Shown: positions 15,039 through 24,219, counted from the stretch's first letter. The stretch: 64,000 nucleotides of DNA from Variovorax gossypii (GCF_003965815.1 NZ_RXOE01000009.1:62001-126000); one strand, 5' to 3'. Program-made: numbers and translations. The notes: generated from the letters alone by a model not told the origin.

Positions 15039-16112
15039 ATGATCCGAGACCCAGAACCCTCCGGGCTCGCGCAGCTGGCGGATTTCGACGGCGCGCGCGA
15101 CGCCGCCATGCCGCAGGACCGCCTGCGCGCCATCCGCCGCGCCGCCGAGGGCCTGCGCGAGCGCCTGCTCGACGCGCCGCCGGTGCGCTTCGCGCGCAGC
15201 TTCAACCTGCTGCGCATTCCGTACCCCGCGTGGTTCGCCTTCACCGGCGTGTACTCGCAGCAGTTGCTCAAGCCGCACATGGTGCATCTGCTGGCGCGCA
15301 CCGTGCTGATCCAGTACGACGACTTCGAGGGCCGGCTGCGCACGCTGCTGTTCACGCCGGCCGACTTCGAGGCCGGCAACGAGACGCCCTACTTCAAGCG
15401 ACTGGCCGAGCAGACGCCGAAGTTCCTGCACAAGGCGATCGCGCCGGTCTACCAGACCGTGCCGCAGGCGCTGGCGAGCTGCGGCATCTCGCCGGAGCAG
15501 ATCGACTACATCACCTACGACCACCTGCACACGCAGGACCTGCGCCGCTGGCTGGGCGGAGCCGGCACACCCGGCCTGCTGCCGAACGCGAGGCTGCTGG
15601 TGCACCGCCAGGAACTCGCCAGCGTGCAGGGCCTGCTGCCGGTGCAGGCCGAGTGGTACTGCCCGCACGGCCTCGACGGCATTCCGGCCGAACGCATCGT
15701 GCCCTTCGACGGCAGCATCCAACTCGGCCGCGGGCTGGCGCTGGTGCACACGCCGGGCCACACCGAGGGCAACCACTCGCTGGTCCACCGCAGCGGCGAC
15801 GGCCTGCGGGTGAGCAGCGAGAACGGCGTGTCGGCCGACAGCTGGGCGCCGCTGCAGTCGCGACACAACGGCATCCGCCGCTATGCGAAGGCCACCGGCG
15901 CGGAAGTGATCCTCAACGGCAACACGCAGGAAAGCAGCAACGACCAGTACCTGTCGATGGTGCTGGAGAAGACGCTCGCCGGCATCTCGGCCGCGCACGG
16001 CTTCAGCAACGTGGTGCCCTCGGCCGAATGCACGCCGCACTGGCTGTTTCCGGGCGCGCCCACCAGCCACCTGTGGGGCGAGACCAGCCACGGCACGCCC
16101 ACCGTCGCCTGA
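15039..16112 (+). CDS. Metallo-beta-lactamase-fold hydrolase-like protein with altered metal motif
   Basis: A 357-residue protein with MBL-superfamily traces. The THxHxDH motif appears as TYDHLHTQDLRRW (HxHxxD, one residue displaced and lacking the second His), followed by ALVHTPGHTEGNHSLV, which carries the third-His block of the fold. It is longer than most MBL hydrolases; the N-terminal 120 residues have no feature I recognise. AAGGAGACCCAC precedes the ATG. Genes of this type in catabolic operons often act as lactonases or esterases; that role is inferred. The altered metal motif could mean a mononuclear site or an incorrect alignment on my part. Confidence 0.75.
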   Translation: MIRDPEPSGLAQLADFDGARDAAMPQDRLRAIRRAAEGLRERLLDAPPVRFARSFNLLRIPYPAWFAFTGVYSQQLLKPHMVHLLARTVLIQYDDFEGRLRTLLFTPADFEAGNETPYFKRLAEQTPKFLHKAIAPVYQTVPQALASCGISPEQIDYITYDHLHTQDLRRWLGGAGTPGLLPNARLLVHRQELASVQGLLPVQAEWYCPHGLDGIPAERIVPFDGSIQLGRGLALVHTPGHTEGNHSLVHRSGDGLRVSSENGVSADSWAPLQSRHNGIRRYAKATGAEVILNGNTQESSNDQYLSMVLEKTLAGISAAHGFSNVVPSAECTPHWLFPGAPTSHLWGETSHGTPTVA

Positions 16113-16143
16113 GGCCGACCGGAAAAACGAAGGAGACAAATCG

Positions 16144-17493
16144 ATGAACACCGCCGCCCTGGCCACCGCCGACTCGCGCTCGCCGGACATTTCGACCGAT
16201 GCGAGCGCGCGCGACGACGCGGCCCTCTTCCGCAAGATCACCTGGCGCCTGATGCCGCTGCTGTGCGCCTGCTACGTGCTGAACTACCTGGACCGCACCA
16301 ACGTAGGCTACGCCCAGCTGCAGATGAAGGACCAGCTGGGCTTCAGCGACGCCGTGTTCGGCCTGGGCGCGGGCATCTTCTTCATCGGCTACGCGGTGTT
16401 CGAGATTCCGAGCAACCTGATGCTCGCGAAGATCGGCGTGCGCGCGACTCTCCTGCGCATCATGGGCCTGTGGGGGCTGGCGTCGGCCGCGATGATGTTC
16501 GCGACCACGCCCACGCAGTTCTACGTGCTGCGCTTTCTCATCGGCGTGTTCGAGGCCGGCTTCGCGCCGGGCGTGCTGTTCTACCTGACGCTGTGGTTTC
16601 CCTCGCACCGCCGCGCGCAGGCCACGGCGCTCTTCTTCATGGCCTTCGGCGCGGCGCCCATCGTGGCCGGGCCGATCGCCGGGCTCACGATGACGTATCT
16701 CGACGGCGTGCTGTCGCTGCGGGGCTGGCAGTGGCTGTTCCTTCTCGAAGGGCTGCCGAGCGTGCTGCTGGGCGTGGCGGCCTTCTGCTGGCTGTCGAAC
16801 AGTCCTTCGCAGGCGGCCTGGCTGTCGGCGGCCGAGAAACAGCGCGTGGCCCGTCTGCTCGCCGAGGATCAGGCCGCGCACGGCGCCGCCGGGCGCCATA
16901 CCTTCGGCGCGGCGATGCGCGACGGCCGGGTCTGGCTGATCGGATTCATGTCCTTCCTGATCATCCTGGGCATCTACGCGCTGTCGTTCTGGCAGCCCAC
17001 GATCCTCAAGTCGATGGGGCTGAGCGTGCTGCAGATCGGCTTCTACTCGGTGATTCCGGCGCTGGCGGGCATCGCGGCCAACATCGTCGTGGGCCGGCAT
17101 TCGGACCGGCGCAAGGAGCGCCGCTGGCACTTCGCGCTGAGTGCCGTCGTCGGAGCCGCCGGGCTGGCGCTGACCACGCTCTTCATGCACAACGCCGTCG
17201 CTGCCGTGCTGTGCCTGTCGCTGGCGGCCATGGGCATCTCGGCGGCATTCACCGTGCTGTGGGCGGTTCCGGGCAACTTCATGTCGAAGAGCGCCGCGGC
17301 GGCGGGCATCGCGCTCATCAGCACCATCGGGGGCAGCGCCGGGCTGGTGGCGCCGATGATGGTCGGCTGGCTCAAGACGCTGACGGGCAGCTTCACCCCC
17401 AGTCTCTACGTGCTGAGCGGAGCGCTGGTGCTGTCGGCATTGCTCATGCTTGCAGCGCTGCCGGCCAGCGCGCTGGGCCGCGCTCGGCACTGA
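16144..17493 (+). CDS. MFS transporter, anion:cation symporter type
   Basis: A 449-residue 12-helix major facilitator of the ACS family (phthalate/tartrate/hexuronate type). The family signature ACYVLNYLDRTNVGYAQLQM lies in helix 1, followed by IFFIGYAVFEIPSNLMLAKI and GVFEAGFAPGVLFYLTLWFP. A GAAGGAGACAAATCG ribosome site precedes the ATG. As the last gene of the operon it should import the acid that the SDR, MBL-fold and SnoaL-like proteins degrade. A GC hairpin follows (17512-17518/17522-17528) without a T-run. Confidence 0.92.
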   Translation: MNTAALATADSRSPDISTDASARDDAALFRKITWRLMPLLCACYVLNYLDRTNVGYAQLQMKDQLGFSDAVFGLGAGIFFIGYAVFEIPSNLMLAKIGVRATLLRIMGLWGLASAAMMFATTPTQFYVLRFLIGVFEAGFAPGVLFYLTLWFPSHRRAQATALFFMAFGAAPIVAGPIAGLTMTYLDGVLSLRGWQWLFLLEGLPSVLLGVAAFCWLSNSPSQAAWLSAAEKQRVARLLAEDQAAHGAAGRHTFGAAMRDGRVWLIGFMSFLIILGIYALSFWQPTILKSMGLSVLQIGFYSVIPALAGIAANIVVGRHSDRRKERRWHFALSAVVGAAGLALTTLFMHNAVAAVLCLSLAAMGISAAFTVLWAVPGNFMSKSAAAAGIALISTIGGSAGLVAPMMVGWLKTLTGSFTPSLYVLSGALVLSALLMLAALPASALGRARH

Positions 17494-17553
17494 ACCGGCG
17501 CACGCCGCGAGGGCCCCGCACCGGGGCCGTGCTCCATTCAGGTGCGCAAATCT

Positions 17554-17588
17554 TGCATACCAGTTGGCACAGAAGCTGCTGGTATGCA
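17554..17588. promoter_or_regulatory. Inverted-repeat operator upstream of the GntR gene
   Basis: TGCATACCAG (17554-17563) and CTGGTATGCA (17579-17588) are perfect 10-base inverted repeats with a 15-base spacer. The right arm ends 5 bases before the GntR start, where a ribosome site should be. It is a strong candidate for GntR autoregulation of the regulator plus ABC-importer operon. Confidence 0.7.
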
Positions 17589-17593
17589 GGCAT

Positions 17594-18376
17594 ATGGCCA
17601 TTTCCGCATCCGAAATCAGTGCACGCATCGTCGAGGCGGTGATGGCACAGAAGCTCGCGCCGGGTTCGCGCCTGGGCGAGCAACAGCTGGCGATGCTGTT
17701 CGACTGCAGCCGCACCATCGTGCGCGAGGCCCTCACCCGGCTGGCGGCGCGCGGCATCGTCACGGTGAGCGCGCGGCGCGGCTGGTTCGTCATCGAGCCC
17801 TCGCAGGACGAGGCACGCGAGGCCTTCGAGGCGCGGCGCGTCATCGAACTCGGCCTCATCCGCAGCGCAGGCACCGCCGGCAAGATCGAAAAGACCGCCC
17901 TGCGCCAGCTGAAAGCGCACCTGCAGCGTGAAAAGGCCGCACTGAAAGAGAGCGACGTCGGCAACCGCAGCTTCCTGCTGGGCGACTTCCACGTGTGCCT
18001 GGCCGAGTGCCTGGGCAACACACTGCTGGCCGACACGCTGCGCGACTACACGGCCCGCACCACGCTGATCGCCATGCTCTACCAGTCTACGCACGATGCG
18101 GTGCAGTCCTGCGAAGACCACGTGCAGATCGTCGCGGCGCTGGAGCGCGGCGACCACGCCGCCGCCGAGGCGCTGATGGCCGAGCACATCGGCACGGTGC
18201 AGTCCGCCCTTCGCGTGCAGGCCCCCACCGATCCGCTGGCCCAGCTGCGCGACGCGCTGGCGCCGCTGCAGAACACGGCCGCGCCCACTGCGCCCGCCAC
18301 GCCCAAGGGCAAGCGCCGCAAGCCCGGCGCGTCCCCCGATTCCGATTCTTCGACTTACCTAGGAGCCCTGCTATGA
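17594..18376 (+). CDS. GntR-family regulator (FCD subfamily)
   Basis: A 260-residue regulator: N-terminal winged helix (LAPGSRLGEQQLAMLFDCSR, then TIVREALTRLAARGIV) and an all-helical FCD ligand domain (GDFHVCLAECLGNTLL, with HVQIVAALERGDHAAAEALM). The C-terminal 40 residues are Pro/Ala/Lys-rich and probably disordered. The ATG at 17594 has no Shine-Dalgarno; a TATGCA hexamer lies 5 bases upstream inside the operator. Its stop overlaps the start of the amino-acid binding protein gene (ATGA), so regulator and importer form one operon. The inducer is likely the transported amino acid or a product of it. Confidence 0.92.
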   Translation: MAISASEISARIVEAVMAQKLAPGSRLGEQQLAMLFDCSRTIVREALTRLAARGIVTVSARRGWFVIEPSQDEAREAFEARRVIELGLIRSAGTAGKIEKTALRQLKAHLQREKAALKESDVGNRSFLLGDFHVCLAECLGNTLLADTLRDYTARTTLIAMLYQSTHDAVQSCEDHVQIVAALERGDHAAAEALMAEHIGTVQSALRVQAPTDPLAQLRDALAPLQNTAAPTAPATPKGKRRKPGASPDSDSSTYLGALL

Positions 18377-19173
18377 CCTTCTCTGCTTCCAAACGCCGCG
18401 TCGCCCTGGCGCTCGCTTCCGCCGCCATGCTGGCCTCGGCCGGCGCCGCGCACGCCCAGAACGCGCTGGACAACGTGCTCAAGGCCAAGACCATCAAGAT
18501 CGCCGTGCCCACCGACTACCCGCCCTACGGCTCGGTCGACAAGAACATGAAGCCGCAGGGCCTCGACGTGGAGATGGCCGAGCTCATCGGCGCCAAGCTC
18601 GGCGTGAAGGTCGAGCTGGTGCCCGTGACCAGCGCCAACCGCATCCCGTACCTGCAGACGAAGAAGGCCGACCTCGTGATCTCCACGCTGGGCAAGAACG
18701 CGGAGCGCGAGAAGGTGATCGACTTCTCGTCGGCCTACGCCCCCTTCTTCCAGGCCGTGTACGCCGCCAAGAGCATGAAGCTCACCAGCTTCGCCGACAT
18801 GGCCGGCAAGACCGTCGCCGTGACGCGCGGCGCGATGGAAGACCAGGAGCTGAACAAGGTGGCGCCGCCGAACGTCGACTACCGCCGCTTCGAGGACAAC
18901 AACGCGACCATCGCCGCTTTCGTGGCCGGCCAGACGCAGACCATCGCGACCAGCGCCGCGGTCGCCGGCGACATGCTCGCCAAGAACCCGAAGGTGAGCG
19001 CCGAGTTCAAGCTGCTGCTGAAGGACAGCCCCTGCTTCGTGGGCATCGCCAAGGGCGAGACCGCGCTGAAGACCAAGGTCAACGAGATCATCGCGGCGGC
19101 CAAGAAGGACGGCACGCTCGACGCCATGTCCAAGAAGTGGCTCGGCAAGGCCGCCGGCGACCTTCCCGTCTGA
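18373..19173 (+). CDS. Polar amino-acid ABC importer, periplasmic binding protein
   Basis: A 266-residue SBP_bac_3 family binding protein. The signal peptide ends near residue 28 (SAGAAHAQ). Family marks are IKIAVPTDYPPYGSVD, GLDVEMAELIGAKLGVKVEL, LISTLGKNAEREKVIDFS-type block (LVISTLGKNAERE) and GKTVAVTRGAMEDQELNK. TAGGAGCCCTGCT precedes the ATG. The ligand class is polar amino acids or related compounds. It is followed by a copy of the dispersed post-stop repeat, then two permeases and an ATPase. Confidence 0.94.
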   Translation: MTFSASKRRVALALASAAMLASAGAAHAQNALDNVLKAKTIKIAVPTDYPPYGSVDKNMKPQGLDVEMAELIGAKLGVKVELVPVTSANRIPYLQTKKADLVISTLGKNAEREKVIDFSSAYAPFFQAVYAAKSMKLTSFADMAGKTVAVTRGAMEDQELNKVAPPNVDYRRFEDNNATIAAFVAGQTQTIATSAAVAGDMLAKNPKVSAEFKLLLKDSPCFVGIAKGETALKTKVNEIIAAAKKDGTLDAMSKKWLGKAAGDLPV

Positions 19174-19180
19174 ACGGGCA

Positions 19181-19277
19181 CTCCCCCATGCTTCGCGCAC
19201 TTCGTGTCGCTGCGCCCCCCCTCGCCGGGGGCAACGCCCGCGGCCCGGCGAAGCCGGTTCCGCGGCGTTCCACGAAC
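19181..19277 (+). repeat. Post-stop dispersed repeat, copy A
   Basis: Begins 7 bases after the stop of the binding-protein gene and fills most of the 114-base gap to the permease. It reads CTCCCCCATGCTTCGCGCAC and goes on through a CACTTCGTG block, a CCCCC/GGGGG stem and a CCGGCGAAGCCGG stem, ending GGTTCCGCGGCGTTCC. Closely similar copies lie at 39463-39555 and 45736-45825 (opposite strand); a diverged copy lies at 44481-44580. Confidence 0.85.
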
Positions 19278-19287
19278 AGACTGACCT

Positions 19288-19950
19288 ATGAACATCGAGT
19301 TTGATTTCGGTGCGGTGCTCTCCGAGTGGCCGCTGCTGCTTCGTGGCGTGGCGTGGACCGTCGGCCTGACCGCCATCGGCACCGTGCTGGGCATGATCGT
19401 GGGCACCTTCTGCGCGTGGGCGCGTGCCGACGGCCCCGGGTGGCTGCGCGCCGTCGTGGGCACGTACGTGGAGCTGATCCGCAACACGCCCTTCATCGTG
19501 CAGCTGTTCTTCATCTTCTTCGGACTGCCGGCGGCGGGCGTCAAGCTCACGCCGGAGGTCGCCTCGGTGATCGCGATGGTGCTGAACCTGGGGGCCTACT
19601 CCACCGAGATCATCCGCGCCGGCATCGAGGCCACGCCCAAGGGGCAGATCGAGGCGGCCGTGAGCCTGGCGCTGAGCCGCTCGCAGGTGTTCCTGCGCGT
19701 GGTGCTGCCGCCGGCGCTGAAGAAGGTGTGGCCCGCGATGGTGAGCCAGATCGTCATCGTGATGCTGGGCTCGGCGGTGTGCGGCCAGATCTCCACCGAG
19801 GAGCTGAGCTACGCGGCCAACCTGATCCAGAGCCGAAACTTCCGCGCCTTCGAGGCCTTCATCGTCGCCACGCTGGTCTACCTGGCGCTGTCTGTGGCGC
19901 TGCGGCGGCTGCTCGACTGGGCGGGGCCGAAGTTCTTCTTCGGCCGCTGA
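19288..19950 (+). CDS. Polar amino-acid ABC importer, permease 1
   Basis: A 220-residue His/Glu/Gln/Arg-type permease (HisM family) with about five membrane helices. The conserved VELIRNTPFIVQLFFIFFGL and the EAA loop EAAVSLALSRSQVFLRVVLP are present. It starts 10 bases after dispersed repeat copy A and has no strong Shine-Dalgarno. It pairs with the next permease to form the heterodimeric channel. Confidence 0.94.
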   Translation: MNIEFDFGAVLSEWPLLLRGVAWTVGLTAIGTVLGMIVGTFCAWARADGPGWLRAVVGTYVELIRNTPFIVQLFFIFFGLPAAGVKLTPEVASVIAMVLNLGAYSTEIIRAGIEATPKGQIEAAVSLALSRSQVFLRVVLPPALKKVWPAMVSQIVIVMLGSAVCGQISTEELSYAANLIQSRNFRAFEAFIVATLVYLALSVALRRLLDWAGPKFFFGR

Positions 19951-19980
19951 GCGGACACGGCAAGAAAGCCCCTTTTCATC

Positions 19981-20617
19981 ATGGCTGACTTCTCTCTCTG
20001 GGACATCCTGCGCAACCTGCTGCTGGCGCTGCGCTGGACCGTCGTTCTCTCGCTCATCGCCTTCATCGGCGGCGGCATCGTGGGCGCGCTGCTGCTCTTC
20101 CTGCGGCTGCGCGGCGGCAAGGCGATCGGCAAGGTCGTGGGCCTGTACGTGCAGCTCTTCCAGGGCACGCCGCTGCTGATGCAGCTGTTCCTGGCCTACT
20201 TCGGCATCGCACTCTTCGGCATCGACGTGTCGGCGTGGACCGCCGCCAGCGTGGCGCTCACGCTCTACACCAGCGCCTTCCTCACCGAGATCTGGCGCGG
20301 CTGCGTGGCCTCCATACCGAAGGGACAGTGGGAGGCCTCGGGCAGCCTCGCGCTGAGCTTCGGCGAGCAGCTTCGCCACGTGATCCTGCCGCAGGCCGTG
20401 AAGATCGCCATCGCGCCCACCGTGGGCTTCCTGGTGCAGGTCATCAAGGGCACGGCGCTCGCGTCGGTGATCGGCTTCGTCGAACTCACCAAGGCCGGCA
20501 GCATGATTTCGAACGCCACCTTCAAGCCTTTCGTGGTGTTCAGCTGCGTGGCCCTGCTTTATTTCGTGCTGTGCTTTCCCGTGAGCCTGTACGCCAAGAA
20601 CCTCGAGAGGAAATCCC

Positions 20618-20634
<17 letters not shown>
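19981..20634 (+). CDS. Polar amino-acid ABC importer, permease 2
   Basis: A 217-residue homologue of the preceding permease with YVQLFQGTPLLMQLFLAYFG and the EAA loop EASGSLALSFGEQLRHVILP. The last 17 bases overlap the start of the ATPase gene, so the two are coupled. Two distinct permeases indicate a heteromeric transporter, as in the HisQM and GltJK systems. Confidence 0.94.
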
Positions 20635-21400
<766 letters not shown>

Positions 21401-21435
21401 CGACCGCGCAGGCCGGCGTGGGCTATCCTCCTCCC

Positions 21436-21495
21436 GTGGCCTGCCTGTACATCGCGCCGATCATTCGCATCATCCCGAGAAGGATGGTGGGTTAG
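21436..21495 (+). CDS. Putative Ile-rich leader peptide (attenuator)
   Basis: A 19-codon frame, GTG to TAG, encoding VACLYIAPIIRIIPRRMVG: five Ile, a Pro-Arg-Arg with adjacent AGA-AGG codons (rare in this high-GC text), no cysteine-rich or structural motif. A TATCCT hexamer lies 6 bases before the GTG. The RNA can form CATCATCC:GGATGGTG (21468-21475/21482-21489), or GGTGGGT (21486-21492) with ACCCGCC (21525-21531), the latter excluding the terminator. This is the layout of a translational attenuator upstream of the P-loop kinase gene. Codons and pairings are directly visible; function is inferred. Confidence 0.45.
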   Translation: MACLYIAPIIRIIPRRMVG

Positions 21496-21524
21496 CGCGC
21501 AGCTTCACAGGCACATTCCACGCG

Positions 21525-21550
21525 ACCCGCCCCAGGAGGCGGGTTTTTCG
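21525..21550 (+). terminator. Rho-independent terminator (possibly attenuated)
   Basis: ACCCGCC (21525-21531), loop CCAGGA, GGCGGGT (21538-21544), then TTTT running into CGTTT. It ends the amino-acid importer transcript or, if the leader peptide is real, attenuates the kinase gene that starts 45 bases later. Confidence 0.85.
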
Positions 21551-21594
21551 TTTCCCGGGGTGCTCTTCAAGACCCGTCCAGCAGGAGAAACGAA

Positions 21595-22086
21595 TTGACC
21601 GCCACATCCACCCCCGTGCTTCACATGGTCTGCGGCAAGATCGGCGCCGGCAAGTCGACGCTCACGAAGCAGCTCGCAACGGCGCCGGGCACGGTGCTGA
21701 TCAGCGAGGACGCATGGCTCGCGGCGCTCTACCCGGGCGAGATCCGCGAACTGCCCGACTACGTGCGCTGCGCGGGCCGACTGAAGCAGGTCATGGCGCC
21801 CCACGTGGCCGGTCTGCTCCAGGCCGGCGTGTCGGTGGTGCTCGACTTTCCCGCCAACACGGTGGCCAGCCGCCAGTGGATGCGCGGCATCTTCGAGGCG
21901 ACCGGCGCGGCGCACGCGCTGCACTTCCTCGACGTGCCCGACGCGGTCTGCAAGGAGCGCCTGCGCGCGCGCAACGCGAGCGGCACCCATCCCTTCGAGA
22001 CGACGGACGAGCAGTTCGAGCTGATCACGAGCCACTTCGCCGCGCCGTCGCCGCAGGAAGGCTTCGACGTCGTGAGGCATGCCTGA
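21595..22086 (+). CDS. AAA/zeta-like P-loop kinase
   Basis: A 163-residue predicted nucleotide-dependent kinase of the AAA_33/zeta-like group. The Walker A is MVCGKIGAGKSTLTKQL at residues 11-27; SEDAWLAALYPGE is the usual acidic segment after strand 2; RARNASGTHPFETTDEQF resembles the lid/substrate region. The start is TTG at 21595 with CAGGAG 9 bases upstream. Relatives include antibiotic phosphotransferases and zeta toxins, but no antitoxin gene adjoins, so a small-molecule kinase is more likely. Substrate unknown. Confidence 0.8.
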   Translation: MTATSTPVLHMVCGKIGAGKSTLTKQLATAPGTVLISEDAWLAALYPGEIRELPDYVRCAGRLKQVMAPHVAGLLQAGVSVVLDFPANTVASRQWMRGIFEATGAAHALHFLDVPDAVCKERLRARNASGTHPFETTDEQFELITSHFAAPSPQEGFDVVRHA

Positions 22087-22114
22087 CGCCCAGGGCCGCT
22101 ATGCTCCGTGCCCC

Positions 22115-22621
22115 ATGCAGATCGAACAAGCCAGGCCCACCGAAGCCGCCACCGTCGCGGCCGTGTTGAACGAAGCCGCGCAATGGATCGCCGCCGAGGG
22201 CCGGCCGCTGTGGTCGGCGGCGGACGTCGCCCTCGAACGCATCCAGCGCGACACCGATGCCGGCAGCTACTTCATCGCTCGCAGCAACGGCGACGTGGCC
22301 GGCGTCATGCGGCTCGACCTCGAAGATCCGCACTTCTGGCCCGAGATCGAGGCCGGCACATCGCTGTACGTGCACAAGCTCGCGGTGCGACGCGCAGCCG
22401 CGGGGCAAGGCGTGCCCCTGCAGCTGCTGGCCTTCGCGCGCGAACGCGCCCGCGGCATCGGCCGGCCCTTCCTGCGGCTGGACTGCGTGGCCGACCGGGC
22501 GCCGCTGCGCTCGCTGTACGAGCGCTTCGGCTTCTCGCTGCACAGCGTGATCCGCAAGGGCGAATCGTCCTTCGCCCGCTACGAACTCGCGGTTCAGTCG
22601 CCCGACAGCTCGTCTTCCTGA
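22115..22621 (+). CDS. GNAT-family N-acetyltransferase
   Basis: A 168-residue acetyltransferase. The core is GDVAGVMRLDL, then LYVHKLAVRRAAAGQGVPLQLL (the acetyl-CoA-binding loop) and FLRLDCVADRAPLRSLYERFGF, the latter motif being strong for GNAT. The ATG at 22115 has no Shine-Dalgarno but TATGCT lies 9 bases upstream, as in other likely leaderless genes here. Its 3' end overlaps the convergent GT39-like gene by 28 bases. Confidence 0.88.
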   Translation: MQIEQARPTEAATVAAVLNEAAQWIAAEGRPLWSAADVALERIQRDTDAGSYFIARSNGDVAGVMRLDLEDPHFWPEIEAGTSLYVHKLAVRRAAAGQGVPLQLLAFARERARGIGRPFLRLDCVADRAPLRSLYERFGFSLHSVIRKGESSFARYELAVQSPDSSSS

Positions 22622-24219
22622 GCCGAGGGGGCGGGCTCCGGTAACTGCACGCTCCACCACAGCTTGCCCGTCACCCAGTGCCGCTCCAGGCCGGGCGGCG
22701 GCGCGGAGTTCTCGTCGCCCACCCACAGCACGCCGTGCCGGCGGATCTGCGCGACGCTCAGCCATGGGCTGGCCGTCATGTCGCCGTCGAGCAGGACCAG
22801 CGGCCGCTCGGGCATGCGCAGCGCGAAGGCGCTCGCGATCCGGGCGGAGCCGGCGACGATCCTGACCGGACCGCCGAGCACGGTACGAGCCGGCGGCCCG
22901 ATCCGCGCGGCGAAGTGCTCCGAACGAAACCCGGCGGACCTGCTCTTCGACAGGCCCAGGCCGCTCATCGGCGACATCACCCAGGTCATGGCGAACAGCA
23001 GTATCTGGACCGCGAGGAAGCCGGTCACGGCGTCGCGCCGTTCGATGCGGTGCCACCGGCCCTCGGGGAGAAAGAGCATCAGCGCCGCGCAGGTGAAGGA
23101 CATGAAGGCGGTCCCCCACTGGAACTGGAGGTCGGCGCCGGTGACGAGGCCGATCAGCACGATGGTCAGCAGCGGCAGCAGCCCCCAGATGAGGAGGAAG
23201 ACGCGGGCGTCCGGGGCAACGGCGGGAACCGGGTCGGGCGAAGCGGGCACGGTTTCGCGCCTCGTCTTCCACAGCAGGCCGGCCGCCAGCAGCAGCGCCG
23301 GACTCAGCCTGTTGCACTGGTCGGCAAGCCAGTGCACCGCATGGGCCGCGCGCTGCGCGCAGGCCATCGCGGCGCCCAGCGAGGTATGAGCCGCGTAGCG
23401 GAACGGAAGGAAGTCGTGCGCCACCAGCCACCAGAGATGGGGCGCGAAGACCACGGCCGCGACCAGCGCGGCGTTCAGCAGGCCGCGCAGGTGCAGCGGA
23501 TCGCGCCAGCCACGCTGCGTGAGCCAGAAGACGATGACGCACAGGGCGGCCAGCACGACCTGGTACTTGGCCAGCGCGCCGAGCCCGAGCATCAGCCCCA
23601 GCGCGAGCCAGGCCCTCGGCGAGCGGTCCGCGAAGGCACGCCAGCAGAACCATGCGGCCGCCGCCACGAACAGGAGCAGCACCGTGTTGTGGTTGTAGAA
23701 GTTGGTGCGGCCGCTGTAGTAGGTGATGCTCAGCGAGCCGAGCATGGCCAGGGCCGCGAAATGCCTGCCGGCCAGCTCGCGCACCAGCCGCCATGAAATC
23801 AGCAGCGCCCCCGAGATGACCAGCGCGCCTGCGGCGCTGACCACCCATTCGTGAATGCCGAAGAGCTGGACCAGCGGCCAGATCATCATCGTGGGCAGCG
23901 GCGGATGCTTGTGGTAGCCCCACTCGATGGAGCGCACCCAGACGAGCTGCTCGACCGAGTCGGTGGGCGGCGACCAACTCAGGGCCATGAGGACCGAAAC
24001 CCACGCGACCGCCCAGACCGCCATCCACGCCACCGCGTCGGGCAGATGGGCGTTCGCGGAACGACAAGGCGACGATGCCGGGGCGTCGCGGGTTTCCAGG
24101 CCGGTCGGGCGACCACCCGCATCCCCGGAGCTGTCGGGTTGAAGCAGCATGAAGAGCATCCGTGTGAGGAGGAAACGGGCAGGCGCCGAGGCTGCTCCGC
24201 CGCTCGCATGGGTTGGCAT
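22594..24219 (-). CDS. GT39/ArnT-like polytopic glycosyltransferase
   Basis: A 541-residue membrane protein with about ten helices and the GT-C pattern of the glycosyltransferase 39 family. The first periplasmic loop has the acidic SWSPPTDSVEQLVWVRSIEWGY-type region (the part WGYHKHPPLPTMMIWPL is diagnostic), followed by YYSGRTNFYNHNTVLLLF. Such enzymes move sugars from polyprenyl carriers onto lipids or proteins. I chose the ATG at 24219, preceded by GGTGGAA; two other in-frame starts are possible. A C-terminal soluble domain of about 120 residues follows. Acceptor unknown. Confidence 0.83.
   Translation of the reverse strand: MPTHASGGAASAPARFLLTRMLFMLLQPDSSGDAGGRPTGLETRDAPASSPCRSANAHLPDAVAWMAVWAVAWVSVLMALSWSPPTDSVEQLVWVRSIEWGYHKHPPLPTMMIWPLVQLFGIHEWVVSAAGALVISGALLISWRLVRELAGRHFAALAMLGSLSITYYSGRTNFYNHNTVLLLFVAAAAWFCWRAFADRSPRAWLALGLMLGLGALAKYQVVLAALCVIVFWLTQRGWRDPLHLRGLLNAALVAAVVFAPHLWWLVAHDFLPFRYAAHTSLGAAMACAQRAAHAVHWLADQCNRLSPALLLAAGLLWKTRRETVPASPDPVPAVAPDARVFLLIWGLLPLLTIVLIGLVTGADLQFQWGTAFMSFTCAALMLFLPEGRWHRIERRDAVTGFLAVQILLFAMTWVMSPMSGLGLSKSRSAGFRSEHFAARIGPPARTVLGGPVRIVAGSARIASAFALRMPERPLVLLDGDMTASPWLSVAQIRRHGVLWVGDENSAPPPGLERHWVTGKLWWSVQLPEPAPSAQEDELSGD

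Noticed and set aside
14937..18036. Long minus-strand frames opposite the MBL-fold, MFS and GntR genes
   Set aside because: Composition is His/Arg/Gln-rich antisense code; plus-strand families are unambiguous.
21595..22086. Toxin-antitoxin (zeta/epsilon) interpretation of the P-loop kinase
   Set aside because: No small antitoxin gene precedes or follows it; the neighbours are a leader frame and a GNAT.
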